Notes: generated from the letters alone by a model not told the origin. Shown: positions 43,660-53,226, counted from the first letter of the stretch. The stretch is 64,000 nucleotides of DNA from Lachnospiraceae bacterium (GCA_017397645.1 JAFQIE010000043.1:1-64000); one strand, 5' to 3'. Numbers and translations are program-made.

Positions 43660-45009
43660 ATGTCCGATATGTATTTGAAAAGAAAAATTGATGACTACCT
43701 GAAGCAGTGGAAACAGGATGCTGAGCATAATCCCTTAATCGTAAAAGGAGCCAGACAGATAGGCAAGACAGCATCCATCCGCCGATTTGCAGAAGAGAAT
43801 TATAAAAATGTGGTGTATATCAACTTCGTAGAGGAACCAAAGTACAAGTCGATTATCGAGGATGGCTACAGTACCGATGATATCATCAAAAACATTTCCC
43901 GTATGGATCCATCGATAAAGTTTGAGGAGAAGGAAACCATCCTGATTTTTGATGAATTGCAGGAGTTCCCGGAAATTGCGACGGCACTGAAGTTTTTCAA
44001 AATTGATGGACGGTTTGATGTCATCTGTAGTGGTTCGCTACTGGGAATTCACTATAAGAGAATTGAGAGCAACAGTGTAGGCTATAAAACAGATTACCAG
44101 ATGATGTCCATGGACTTCGAGGAGTTTCTTTGGGCGAAGGGATATAAAAATGTGGCACAGGATATGCTGGAACATATGCTGACCCAGAAACCCTTCAATG
44201 AAATCGAAATGAAACAGTACAGTAGTTTATTCTTGGATTACTGCATCTTGGGTGGTATGCCGGCTGTAGTGAAACAGTACATCAGTAAGGGTACCTTCGA
44301 GGGCACCTTGGATATTCAGAGACAACTGCTGAACGACTACCGAGAGGATATCCGCAAATATGCGGAAGGATTAGACCAAACCAGAATCTTGAATGTATTC
44401 GAGCAGATACCGGTACAGTTGGCAAAGGATAATAAAAAGTTTCAGATTAGCAAGGTAGCAAGCGGCGCCAGATTTAAGGATTACCGAGGCTGTATCGAGT
44501 GGCTGAGGGATGCGGGACTGGTGAATATTTGCTATTGCCTAAACCATGCTGAGTTGCCGCTGAGGGGCAATTATGATGATTCTAAATATAAATTGTATTT
44601 CTTCGATACAGGCATGTTCGTCGCTATGCTGGACGAGGAAGCGCAAGAAGATTTGAGAGCCAACAAGAACCTGGGCGTATACAAGGGTGCTTTGTATGAA
44701 AACATTGTAGGCGAAGCACTGGTGAAAAGCGGATACGATTTGTATTACTACAAGAAGGACGATTCCTATCTGGAAGAAGATTTCTTCATCAGGACGAAGG
44801 ACTCTTTGGTGCCGGTAGAAGTGAAGGCATCCAATGGAACAGCCAAGTCCCTGCGGACACTGATCAATGGTAAGAGTTACCCGGATGTCAAATATGGTAT
44901 TAAACTGACTTCGGGTAATGTGGGATTCAGTGATAATATTTATACCTTCCCGTACTTCTGTGCGTTTTTGCTGAAGGGGTATATGGGGAGAAAGAGAAAT
45001 GATAATTAA
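43660..45009 (+). CDS. AAA ATPase with DUF4143 C-terminal domain
   Basis: A 449-residue protein. The N-terminal AAA domain has Walker A VKGARQIGKTASIRRF and Walker B ILIFDELQEFPE, followed by sensor-like VICSGSLLGIHYK. The C-terminal half ends with a nuclease-like fold segment (YLEEDFFIRTKDSLVPVEVKA) typical of DUF4143 proteins. These are common in gut clostridia and of unclear function. AGGAGG is placed before the ATG at 43660; the frame extends further upstream. It precedes the type I restriction locus by 39 bases and may share its transcript. Confidence 0.85.
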   Translation: MSDMYLKRKIDDYLKQWKQDAEHNPLIVKGARQIGKTASIRRFAEENYKNVVYINFVEEPKYKSIIEDGYSTDDIIKNISRMDPSIKFEEKETILIFDELQEFPEIATALKFFKIDGRFDVICSGSLLGIHYKRIESNSVGYKTDYQMMSMDFEEFLWAKGYKNVAQDMLEHMLTQKPFNEIEMKQYSSLFLDYCILGGMPAVVKQYISKGTFEGTLDIQRQLLNDYREDIRKYAEGLDQTRILNVFEQIPVQLAKDNKKFQISKVASGARFKDYRGCIEWLRDAGLVNICYCLNHAELPLRGNYDDSKYKLYFFDTGMFVAMLDEEAQEDLRANKNLGVYKGALYENIVGEALVKSGYDLYYYKKDDSYLEEDFFIRTKDSLVPVEVKASNGTAKSLRTLINGKSYPDVKYGIKLTSGNVGFSDNIYTFPYFCAFLLKGYMGRKRNDN

Positions 45010-45048
45010 TCAAATATAGAATCTGAACAGTGAAAGGACAAATGAGAC

Positions 45049-46554
45049 ATGAGTGAAAAAAACAATACAAATATTGGTTTTGAGAAACAGATTTGGGATG
45101 CTGCTTGTGTGTTGTGGGGGCATATTCCTGCTGCAGAATATAGGAAGGTAATTGTTGGTCTCATATTTTTACGCTATATTTCAAGTGCATTTGAAAAGAG
45201 ATATCAAGAACTGGTAGAAGAAGGGGATGGATTTGAGAACGAAAGAGATGCCTACGCCGAGAACAATGTATTTTTCGTTCCCGAAGATGCACGTTGGAGC
45301 AAGATTGCAGCAGCAGCTCATACTCCGGAAATCGGAACTGTTATTGACGAAGCAATGAGAGCAATCGAAAAAGAAAATACTACGCTTAAAAATGTATTGC
45401 CTAAGAATTATGCAAGTCCCGACTTGGATAAACGAGTGTTAGGCGATGTTGTTGACCTCTTTACCAATATGGATATGGGCGACACAGAAGAAAGTAAAGA
45501 CTTACTTGGTCGTACATACGAATACTGTATTGCACAGTTTGCTGCATACGAAGGTGTTAAGGGTGGCGAGTTCTATACCCCATCAAGTATTGTAAAGACT
45601 ATTGTTGCTATCTTGAAACCGTTCTCTAACTGTCGAGTTTACGACCCTTGTTGTGGTTCGGGTGGTATGTTCGTTCAATCTGTTAAGTTTTTGAAAGAAC
45701 ACGCTGGCAATAGATTTGGTGTTTCTGTTTACGGTCAGGAATCAAATGCAGATACTTGGAAGATGGCTAAGATGAATATGGCTATTAGAGGTATTGATGC
45801 TAACTTTGGTTCTTATCAGGCAGATACATTCTTTAACGATTTGCACCCAACATTAAAAGCAGACTTTATTATGGCAAATCCCCCATTCAATCTTTCTAAC
45901 TGGGGTGCAGACAAATTGAAAGATGATGTTCGTTGGAAATTTGGTATGCCACCAGCAGGTAATGCAAACTATGCTTGGATTCAGCATATGATTCACCATC
46001 TTGCTCCAAATGGAAAGATTGGTCTTGTGCTTGCAAATGGTGCATTAGCGACTCAAGCATCAGGCGAAGGCGACATCAGAAAGAGAATTATTGAAGCCGA
46101 CCTTGTAGAAGGAATTGTAGCATTACCAACACAGTTGTTTTATAGCGTAACAATTCCGGTTACTCTTTGGTTCATCAGTAAAAACAAGAAACAAAAAGGG
46201 AAAACATTATTTGTTGATGCTCGTAAAATGGGCTATATGGTTGACCGTAAGCACAGAGATTTTACTGATGAAGATATTCAGAAACTTGCAGATACATTTG
46301 AAGCATTCCAAAACGGAACATTAGAAGATGTAAAAGGTTTCTGTTCTGTTGCTGACCTTCAAGAAATTGAAAGGCAAGATTACATTCTTACACCGGGTAG
46401 ATATGTAGGTATTGAAGAAGTTGAAGATGACGGAGAACCATTTGAAGAAAAATTGAGTCGCCTTACTTCTGAACTTTCGGAAATGTTTGCAAAGTCCCAC
46501 GAACTCGAAGAAGAAATTCGTAAGAAATTGGGGGCGATTGGATATGAAATATAA
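45049..46554 (+). CDS. hsdM: Type I restriction-modification DNA methyltransferase subunit
   Basis: A 501-residue N6-adenine methyltransferase. The N-terminal helical domain begins FEKQIWDAACVLWGHIP. The SAM-binding motif is DPCCGSGGMFVQS near residue 200, and the catalytic motif is MANPPFNLSNW. It forms the M2S core with HsdS and methylates sites set by HsdS. The last 11 bases overlap the hsdS start. The base composition of this locus is visibly more AT-rich than that of its neighbours, which suggests transfer. Confidence 0.96.
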   Translation: MSEKNNTNIGFEKQIWDAACVLWGHIPAAEYRKVIVGLIFLRYISSAFEKRYQELVEEGDGFENERDAYAENNVFFVPEDARWSKIAAAAHTPEIGTVIDEAMRAIEKENTTLKNVLPKNYASPDLDKRVLGDVVDLFTNMDMGDTEESKDLLGRTYEYCIAQFAAYEGVKGGEFYTPSSIVKTIVAILKPFSNCRVYDPCCGSGGMFVQSVKFLKEHAGNRFGVSVYGQESNADTWKMAKMNMAIRGIDANFGSYQADTFFNDLHPTLKADFIMANPPFNLSNWGADKLKDDVRWKFGMPPAGNANYAWIQHMIHHLAPNGKIGLVLANGALATQASGEGDIRKRIIEADLVEGIVALPTQLFYSVTIPVTLWFISKNKKQKGKTLFVDARKMGYMVDRKHRDFTDEDIQKLADTFEAFQNGTLEDVKGFCSVADLQEIERQDYILTPGRYVGIEEVEDDGEPFEEKLSRLTSELSEMFAKSHELEEEIRKKLGAIGYEI

Positions 46555-47605
46555 AAGATATACACTCGCAGAATTAGTTTCCATCAAGTATGGGAAAAAT
46601 CAAAAGAAAGTTCTTGCGGATGAGGGTAAATTTCCTATTTATGGAACAGGTGGGCTAATGGGTTATGCAACAGAATATTTGTATGACAAGCCATCGGTGT
46701 TAATAGGGAGAAAAGGAACGATTGGAAAAGTAAAGTATGTAGACCACCCATTTTGGACTGTTGATACGCTATTCTATACGATAGTTAATACGGAAATTGT
46801 AATACCAAAATATTTGTATTATGTTATGTCGCTTGTTGACCTTAATAATTACAACGAAGGAACAACTATTCCAAGTTTAAGAACAGAAACTTTAAACAGA
46901 TTAGAATTTGATATTCCATCGTTGGAAGAACAAGAAATGATATTGTCTTGTCTTAATCCAATAGATGAAAAAATCAAACTAAATAATGCGATAAACAATA
47001 ATTTAGAGCAACAGGTATCTGCTCTATATCAATCTTGGTTTGAGGATTTTGATTTATCTAACGGTTGTTGTCCTGATAATTGGACCAATAAAACTCTTTC
47101 AGATATTGCTTATGTTTCAAGTGGAAAACGCCCACCTATAAAAAAAGAAACATATAGCCAAGAAACTCCTATACCTATTGTTGGAGCTGCATCTGTTATG
47201 GGTTTCACATCGGAAGCAAATCATACAGATAAAATTCTTGTTACTGGTCGAGTTGGTACACACGGAGTTATACAAAGATTTAACGCACCTTGTTGGACTT
47301 CTGACAACACCCTCGTGATAACAAGTTCATATTACGAATTTACTAACCAAATTTTGCGTAGAATTGATTATTCATCAATGAATCGTGGTTCAACACAACC
47401 ACTTATAACTCAGGGCGATATGAATAAAGTAGACATTTTAGTTCCTGACGATGAGATTCTTGCAAAATTTGAAGAATTAGCTGGCACATTGATGGCTCAA
47501 TATGAGGCAAATATCCTCGAAAACATTAAACTTGCTTTTATTCGAGATTCTTTACTGCCAAAGCTAATGTCTGGTGAACTTGATGTGTCCAATATTGACC
47601 TTTAA
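46544..47605 (+). CDS. hsdS: Type I restriction specificity subunit, active copy
   Basis: A 353-residue HsdS with two target-recognition domains. TRD1 occupies about residues 1-140. The central conserved helix includes LEEQEMILSCLNPIDEKIKL and AINNNLEQQ. TRD2 starts near residue 180, and the C-terminal helix ends LLPKLMSGELDVSNIDL. It starts inside the hsdM end (ATG at 46544). The central helix codons contain the 14-bp sequence at 46992-47005 that recurs, inverted, six bases after the stop (47611-47624). The second half can therefore be flipped out and replaced. Confidence 0.93.
   Translation: MKYKRYTLAELVSIKYGKNQKKVLADEGKFPIYGTGGLMGYATEYLYDKPSVLIGRKGTIGKVKYVDHPFWTVDTLFYTIVNTEIVIPKYLYYVMSLVDLNNYNEGTTIPSLRTETLNRLEFDIPSLEEQEMILSCLNPIDEKIKLNNAINNNLEQQVSALYQSWFEDFDLSNGCCPDNWTNKTLSDIAYVSSGKRPPIKKETYSQETPIPIVGAASVMGFTSEANHTDKILVTGRVGTHGVIQRFNAPCWTSDNTLVITSSYYEFTNQILRRIDYSSMNRGSTQPLITQGDMNKVDILVPDDEILAKFEELAGTLMAQYEANILENIKLAFIRDSLLPKLMSGELDVSNIDL
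46992..47005 (+). repeat. hsdS inversion site A (direct orientation)
   Basis: TAAACAATAATTTA inside the central conserved helix of hsdS, read as INNNL. Sites B, C and D carry the same 14 bases. Confidence 0.9.
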
Positions 47606-47624
47606 GCCGCTAAATTATTGTTTA
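47601..47624 (-). repeat. hsdS inversion site B (inverted orientation)
   Basis: The complement of the 14-bp site lies at 47611-47624, six bases after the hsdS stop. With its flank (24 bases) it matches site C at 23 of 24 positions. Confidence 0.9.
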
Positions 47625-47643
47625 ACACACTAATAACTCCTAC

Positions 47644-47677
47644 CAACGGCGGGGGTTAATCAAAAGAACAGCCGTTG
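47644..47677. other. Hairpin in the leader of the recombinase gene
   Basis: CAACGGC (47644-47650) is perfectly complementary to GCCGTTG (47671-47677) across a 20-base loop, 36 bases before the recombinase start. No T run follows, so it is more likely a regulatory or recombination element than a terminator. Confidence 0.4.
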
Positions 47678-47712
47678 CTTGTCGGTTCTCAATAAGAAAA
47701 GGAGAAACGACA

Positions 47713-48696
47713 ATGAAACAAAACTTAATCAATGATGTTGTTCAGGAAATGATACCATTCCTAAATAACGCACAAGCAGAAAAACTGCAAATGGTATTAC
47801 AACATACTCTTTTCAGCTACGAAGTAGTGGAGAGTGAAAACAAGGATAACGACTCAGAACAGAACTTAGTCGAACTGTTTTTATCAGCGAAACGTATTGA
47901 GGGCTGTTCTGAGAAATCCTTGAAATATTACAACGCAACAATCCAAGCATTGCTTGATGGTGTTGGAAAACCGATCAAGCATATACAAACAGATGATATT
48001 CGTAATTACTTAACCGAGTATCAGACAAAGAAGAAATCAAGCCGAGTAACGATTGATAATATCCGAAGAATTTTATCCAGTTTCTTTTCTTGGCTTGAAG
48101 ACGAGGACTATATATTAAAGAGTCCGGTTAGAAGAATACATAAAGTAAAAACTGCAAGTAATATCAAAGAAACCTACTCTGATGAAGAATTGGAACTTAT
48201 GAGAGATAACTGTGTGGAAATCAGAGATTTAGCAATGATTGATATGCTTGCTTCCACTGGGATGAGAGTCGGAGAAATGGTGCTGCTAAACAAAGCGGAT
48301 ATTAACTTTAGCGAGCGAGAGTGTATTGTTTTCGGTAAAGGCGATAAAGAAAGGATTGTTTACTTTGATGCGAGGACAAAGATACACCTGAAGGAGTATC
48401 TTCAAAGCAGAACAGATGATAGTCCGGCATTGTTTGTAAGTTTGAAAGCACCAAATAACAGAATATCTATTGGGGGTATTGAAGCACGACTCCGTAAATT
48501 TGGAAAACAATTAGGATTGCAAAAGGTACACCCTCATAAGTTTAGGCGAACTCTTGCAACTATGGCAATAGATAAAGGAATGCCAATAGAGCAATTACAA
48601 CAACTCTTAGGGCATAGACGAATAGATACAACCTTGCAGTATGCAATGGTAAAACAAAGTAACGTAAAGATAGCACACAGAAAATACATTGGGTAG
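47713..48696 (+). CDS. Tyrosine recombinase of the hsdS inversion system
   Basis: A 327-residue site-specific recombinase. The N-terminal SAM-like DNA-binding domain spans about residues 50-135. The catalytic residues are visible: Arg185 in STGMRVGEM, Lys around 210-212 in FGKGDKERI, His275 and Arg278 in HPHKFRRT, His301 in LLGHRR and Tyr310 in TLQYAMV. It lies between two hsdS copies and is bracketed by sites B and C. Recombinases in this position are known to invert hsdS segments, so it is the likely switching enzyme. It could also act on its own flanks as an integrase, but no attachment sites or phage genes are seen. Confidence 0.92.
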   Translation: MKQNLINDVVQEMIPFLNNAQAEKLQMVLQHTLFSYEVVESENKDNDSEQNLVELFLSAKRIEGCSEKSLKYYNATIQALLDGVGKPIKHIQTDDIRNYLTEYQTKKKSSRVTIDNIRRILSSFFSWLEDEDYILKSPVRRIHKVKTASNIKETYSDEELELMRDNCVEIRDLAMIDMLASTGMRVGEMVLLNKADINFSERECIVFGKGDKERIVYFDARTKIHLKEYLQSRTDDSPALFVSLKAPNNRISIGGIEARLRKFGKQLGLQKVHPHKFRRTLATMAIDKGMPIEQLQQLLGHRRIDTTLQYAMVKQSNVKIAHRKYIG

Positions 48697-48710
48697 AAAG
48701 GAACTTGATT

Positions 48711-49259
48711 ATGGATGAATGGAAAAAAGTTCGTTTGGGCGATATTGTAAAAACAAATCAAAACACATATTCCCCAAAAGAAAATTGGGAATATGTCAAT
48801 TACTTAGATACTGGAAATTTAACAATGAATAGAATTGACTCTATTCAATATATTGATTTGTCAAAAGAAAAGTTACCAAGTCGAGCAAAGAGAAAAGTAA
48901 AATATAACAGCATAGTTTATTCTACTGTAAGACCAAATCAGTTGCATTACGGAATTATTAAGGAACAACCTGAAAATTTCTTGGTTTCAACAGGATTTGT
49001 TGTTTTAGATGTAGATGGTGATGTAGCAAATCCGGATTATATTTACTATATCCTAACACAACGAGAAATTACAGAACATCTACAAGCGATTGGTGAACAA
49101 AGTGTATCTGCGTATCCGTCAATTAAGCCTTCTGATATGGAAGAGTTGGAAATATATTTACCAACACTTGAAGAACAAAAAAGAATTGTTTCGATATTAT
49201 CAGCAATAGATGAAAAGGAAAGAAATAATACAGCAATAAACAATAATTTAGTGGCTTAA
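48711..49259 (+). CDS. HsdS N-terminal half (one TRD), currently truncated
   Basis: A 182-residue protein holding one target-recognition domain, MDEWKKVRLGDIVKTNQN onward, and the conserved helix LEEQKRIVSILSAIDEKERNN. It ends at AINNNLVA followed by a stop that lies just beyond inversion site C (49237-49250). The TRD differs from TRD1 of the active hsdS. Inversion of 49237-49920 would replace the stop with an in-frame second half and give an HsdS of about 396 residues. AAGGAAC upstream selects the ATG at 48711. Half-size HsdS proteins can sometimes work as dimers, so the present form may not be silent. Confidence 0.88.
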   Translation: MDEWKKVRLGDIVKTNQNTYSPKENWEYVNYLDTGNLTMNRIDSIQYIDLSKEKLPSRAKRKVKYNSIVYSTVRPNQLHYGIIKEQPENFLVSTGFVVLDVDGDVANPDYIYYILTQREITEHLQAIGEQSVSAYPSIKPSDMEELEIYLPTLEEQKRIVSILSAIDEKERNNTAINNNLVA

Positions 49260-49260
49260 A
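49237..49260 (+). repeat. hsdS inversion site C (direct orientation)
   Basis: TAAACAATAATTTA at 49237-49250, in the same codon phase as site A. Its 24-base extension matches site B except for one base. Confidence 0.9.
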
Positions 49261-49933
49261 TTTCAACGTCAGATACATCGAGTTCACCTGACATTAGTTT
49301 CGGTAACAAGTAATCTCGTAGTTCAGATAAGCGTTGATTTTCTTGCTGATTACTAATAATTAGCTCGAATAGAGGGCAAACATTATTATTAAAAGTGACT
49401 AAATCGTCATTGGTTGGAATAACACAAGGAATACTCATAATATCAGCCGCACTTATATTAGGTTGAGCACTTCCTTGTCCACGATTTATTATTTCATAAT
49501 ACACATCGGATTGTTTTAGTGTGCAATAGATGAAAGGTAATCTTTCAACTGGATTATTGCCAAGAAAGAATTTCCCTACACGTTGGTTTACAAGTAAGGT
49601 TTCCGAACAATAAGGAACCATTGCAAACTTTCCAATTGTAGCACCCGTCATTGCAATTAGTAAATCGCCAGCCCCAACCGTAAAATCTTTGGCTTTATCA
49701 ATTTTATCTTCTTCAACATAAGAGCATTCTAAAAGATTTAGATTATCTTGATTGATTGAGCCAATTTTAATAACTTTAACCCCGTTATCTGTCCACCAAG
49801 AACTTTTGAATGCAAATCCAGACTTAATTGAACAGTAATCGCTTATGCAACCAGTTTTTTCGGATTCTGCAAAATATGTTGCATATAAAGTTAATGCTTG
49901 TTCGAGTAAATTATTGTTTAGCGTGAGTCGTTT
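49256..49933 (-). pseudogene. Silent inverted HsdS C-terminal cassette
   Basis: On the minus strand the frame is open from 49933 to the stop at 49256 without a suitable start codon. It encodes LTLNNNLLEQALTLYATYF, then a target-recognition domain (SDYCSIKSGFAFKSSWW ... ISAADIMSIPCVIP) and the usual HsdS end LPKLMSGELDVSDVEI. It lacks the N-terminal half and its own start. Site D (49907-49920) lies in its first codons in the same reading phase as sites A and C, so inversion would place it in frame behind either N-terminal half. It is a stored second half, not a decayed gene. Confidence 0.88.
49907..49920 (-). repeat. hsdS inversion site D (inverted orientation)
   Basis: The complement of TAAACAATAATTTA, at the start of the silent C-terminal cassette. 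Read on the minus strand it encodes LNNNL, in phase with sites A and C. Confidence 0.9.
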
Positions 49934-49997
49934 TCAAGGCGACCTTAGAAAAGTAGAAATAGATTAGAATAGAAAAAACACAAAAGGAGAAATGATT

Positions 49998-52900
49998 ATG
50001 CCGGGATATACAGAAGCCGATTATGAAAATTCTGTCATAGAATTATTTAGAAATGACTTGGGCTATGAATATGCTTATGGTCCTGACATCGAAAGAGATT
50101 TTCGTAGTCCATTATATGATGAAGTATTGGAGGACTCTCTGTATCGTTTGAACAGAGGTCTGCCTTCTGATGCAATTCAGGACGCATTATTCAAGCTGAG
50201 AAACTTTGAAAATGGCGAACTTGTGCAAAAGAACGCAGTATTTATGGACTATTTGCAGAATGGTATTCCGGTTAGATATTTTGATAAGAGTGAAGAGCGT
50301 TCTGCTATCGTGTATCTTGTTGACTACAAGAATCCTGATAATAACTCCTTTATTGTTGCAAATCAATGGACATTCATTGAAAACAGCAACAAACGACCTG
50401 ATGTGATTCTATTCTTAAATGGATTGCCAGTTGTTCTGATAGAACTTAAATCCCCTTCCCGTGAAGAAACTGATGCTTCCGAAGCATACAGACAACTTCG
50501 CAATTATATGATTGAGATTCCGTCAATGTTCATATATAACGCCATTTGCGTTATGAGTGACCAATTAACCTCTAAAGCGGGTACGATCACCTCTGGTGAA
50601 GACCGCTTTATGGAGTGGAAAACAAAAGATGGAAGTTATGAGAATACTCAATATGCACAGTTTGATACTTTCTTTGAGGGCATTTTCCAAAAAGAAAGAT
50701 TATTAGATATTATAAAGAACTTCGTATGTTTCTCTAATGAGGGCATAAACCATTTTAAGATTCTTGCCGGATACCATCAGTATTTTGCAGTACGCAAAGC
50801 GATTGTATCCACACAGAAAGCTACCAATACTGACGGTAAGGGTGGCGTATTTTGGCATACACAAGGTAGTGGTAAATCTCTGTCAATGGTATTCTATGCA
50901 CACTTGCTGCAAGAAGCGTTGGACAGCCCTACTATCGTCGTTCTCACAGACAGAAATGACCTTGATGACCAGCTCTACGGACAGTTTGCGAAGTGTAAAG
51001 AATTTTTAAGACAAGAGCCAGTTCAGGCAGAAAGCCGTGAACATTTGAGAACTTGGCTTGCAGGTAGACAAGCAAACGGAATTATCTTTACAACAATGCA
51101 GAAGTTTGAGGAGTCTTTTGAATGCCTTTCAGACAGACGAAACATTGTTGTTATGGCAGACGAAGCTCATCGTGGTCAGTACGGACTTGCCGAAAAGATT
51201 AAGATTACAAAGAATGAAGATGGCGAAGAAGTTGCGAAACGAGTTGTAGGTACTGCTCGTATTATCCGTAACAGTTTACCTAATGCTACATACATCGGCT
51301 TTACCGGAACTCCTATCTCATCAGCAGACAGAAGTACCCGTGAAGTTTTCGGTGATTACATTGATATTTATGATATGACTCAGGCTGTTGAAGATGGTGC
51401 AACAAGACCTGTTTATTACGAAAGCCGAGTTATAAAACTTAACCTTGACCAAAACACATTAAAACTCATTGATGCTGAGTATGACATAATGGCAACTAAT
51501 GCTGATGCAGAAGTTGTTGAAAAGAGCAAACGAGAGCTTGGACAAATGGAAGCTGTTCTTGGTAACGACCAGACTATCAACTCTCTTGTTTGTGATATTC
51601 TTGACCACTACGAAAACAACCGTGAAGGATTGCTTACTGGTAAAGCAATGATTGTTGCTTATTCAAGACCGATAGCAATGAAGATTTACAAGAGAATTTT
51701 GGAACTACGCCCAGCTTGGAATGAAAAAGTCGGTGTTGTTATGACTTCCGGAAACAATGACCCTGAAGAATGGCGTGAAATCATCGGCAACAAAAATCAC
51801 AAGGACGAACTGGCAAAGAAATTCAAAGACAACAATAGTCCGATGAAAATCGCAATCGTTGTTGATATGTGGCTTACCGGATTTGATGTACCTTCCCTTG
51901 CTACTATGTATGTTTACAAGCCTATGTCCAGACACAATCTTATGCAGGCTATCGCTCGTGTAAACCGTGTTTTCCGTGACAAAGAAGGTGGTCTTGTCGT
52001 TGACTATGTTGGTATTGCTTCTGCATTAAAGCAAGCAATGAATGACTACACTACTCGTGATAAGAAGAACTACGGAGATATGGATGTTGCCAAAGTTGCG
52101 TACCCTAAATTTCTTGAGAAACTATCCATATGTCGTGATTTGTTTCATGGATATGATTATTCTAAGTTTATGGATGGTAGCGATCTTGAGAGAGCGAAGG
52201 CAATTAGTGGTGGCGTCAATTTTATAATTGGGCGAGAGAAGCAAGAGGACAAGGACACATTTGTCAAAGAAGCTCTAATGCTTCATCAGGCACTTTCTCT
52301 GTGTTCGTCTATAGCTGATGAGAACATGCGATTTGAGGCGGCGTTTTTTGAGTCTGTGAGAGTGCTGGTTATACGGTTGATGAACACTGGGGGAGGAAAT
52401 AGAATATCGCTTCCGGAAATGAATGCTCGCATTAACGAACTATTAAAGCAAAGTATTAAGAGCGATGGTGTCATTAATCTATTCTCGGATGTGAAGGAAC
52501 AGTTTTCGCTATTTGATCCTAAATTTTTGACAGAGATTGCAAAAATGAAAGAAAAGAATCTTGCGATAGAATTGCTGAAAAAATTGATTGCAGAACAAGT
52601 TCATATTTATAAGAGAACCAATATTGTCAAATCAGAAAAGTTCAGTGAAATTATGCAGCGTGCTGTAAATGCATATTTAAATGGTATGCTCACGAACGAA
52701 GAAGTAATTGCAGAAATGTTAAAGCTGGCACGGCAAATTGCTGACGCGCAAAAGGAGGGGCAAGAACTGGGACTTACTCCGGATGAACTGGCCTTTTATG
52801 ATGCGTTAACAAAACCTGAGGCAATTAAGGATTTTTATCAGAATGATGAACTTATAGCAATCACCAAGGAATTAACCGAAACACTGCAAAAAAACAGAAC

Positions 52901-53177
52901 AATTGATTGGACGAAAAGAGAATCTGCAAGAGCAAAGATGCGCATGATGATAAGAAAGTTGCTGAAAAAGTATGATTATCCACCCGAGGGACGGGAGGAT
53001 GCCGTACAAATTGTTATGACTCAGTGTGAACTATGGGCAGATAATGCTGATATGGAGGGTGATGTGATCTCGTTTAGGAAAACTTCGACATATTCGTACG
53101 AAGTACACACCCCGCCGATGGTCGCAGAAGATGACTCAAAATATGATATTTCTCCGGAAGGATATGCTTTTAAATAA
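49998..53177 (+). CDS. hsdR: Type I restriction endonuclease subunit
   Basis: A 1059-residue translocase-nuclease. The N-terminal PD-(D/E)XK nuclease has RPDVILFLNGLPVVLIELKSP. The motor follows with Walker A FWHTQGSGKSLSM, the DEAH-type motif VVMADEAHRGQYG, IGFTGTPISSADR and later helicase motifs QAIARVNRVF. The long C-terminal part is the M2S-binding region. The start at 49998 has AAAGGAG eight bases upstream; an ATG six bases earlier is too close to it. hsdR is separated from hsdMS by the invertible region and ends the locus. The gene is intact. Confidence 0.95.
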   Translation: MPGYTEADYENSVIELFRNDLGYEYAYGPDIERDFRSPLYDEVLEDSLYRLNRGLPSDAIQDALFKLRNFENGELVQKNAVFMDYLQNGIPVRYFDKSEERSAIVYLVDYKNPDNNSFIVANQWTFIENSNKRPDVILFLNGLPVVLIELKSPSREETDASEAYRQLRNYMIEIPSMFIYNAICVMSDQLTSKAGTITSGEDRFMEWKTKDGSYENTQYAQFDTFFEGIFQKERLLDIIKNFVCFSNEGINHFKILAGYHQYFAVRKAIVSTQKATNTDGKGGVFWHTQGSGKSLSMVFYAHLLQEALDSPTIVVLTDRNDLDDQLYGQFAKCKEFLRQEPVQAESREHLRTWLAGRQANGIIFTTMQKFEESFECLSDRRNIVVMADEAHRGQYGLAEKIKITKNEDGEEVAKRVVGTARIIRNSLPNATYIGFTGTPISSADRSTREVFGDYIDIYDMTQAVEDGATRPVYYESRVIKLNLDQNTLKLIDAEYDIMATNADAEVVEKSKRELGQMEAVLGNDQTINSLVCDILDHYENNREGLLTGKAMIVAYSRPIAMKIYKRILELRPAWNEKVGVVMTSGNNDPEEWREIIGNKNHKDELAKKFKDNNSPMKIAIVVDMWLTGFDVPSLATMYVYKPMSRHNLMQAIARVNRVFRDKEGGLVVDYVGIASALKQAMNDYTTRDKKNYGDMDVAKVAYPKFLEKLSICRDLFHGYDYSKFMDGSDLERAKAISGGVNFIIGREKQEDKDTFVKEALMLHQALSLCSSIADENMRFEAAFFESVRVLVIRLMNTGGGNRISLPEMNARINELLKQSIKSDGVINLFSDVKEQFSLFDPKFLTEIAKMKEKNLAIELLKKLIAEQVHIYKRTNIVKSEKFSEIMQRAVNAYLNGMLTNEEVIAEMLKLARQIADAQKEGQELGLTPDELAFYDALTKPEAIKDFYQNDELIAITKELTETLQKNRTIDWTKRESARAKMRMMIRKLLKKYDYPPEGREDAVQIVMTQCELWADNADMEGDVISFRKTSTYSYEVHTPPMVAEDDSKYDISPEGYAFK

Positions 53178-53194
53178 TGCGGAAATCACCTAAA

Positions 53195-53226
53195 GGAACT
53201 CTGCTACCCGGCAGAGTTCTTTTCGT
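53195..53226 (+). terminator. Terminator after hsdR
   Basis: GAACTCTGC (53196-53204) pairs with GCAGAGTTC (53211-53219), followed by TTTTC. Confidence 0.82.

Larger units (their letters stand above)
46544..49933. other. Invertible hsdS region (two hsdS sets, recombinase, four sites)
   Basis: Sites A(+), B(-), C(+) and D(-) are arranged so that inversions A-B, C-D, A-D and B-C are all geometrically possible. A-B and C-D switch each hsdS between whole and half forms. A-D and B-C mix halves between the two copies. The combinations give up to four full-length specificities from two N-terminal and two C-terminal recognition domains. Confidence 0.82.

Noticed and set aside
43199..45009. HipBA toxin-antitoxin pair
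   Set aside because: The XRE protein is HipB-like, but the next gene encodes an AAA/DUF4143 ATPase and not HipA, and a terminator-like repeat separates them.
47713..48696. Integrase of a mobile element or prophage
   Set aside because: No attachment repeats, tRNA end, excisionase or phage genes are seen; the hsdS half-genes and the 14-bp inverted sites explain the recombinase better.
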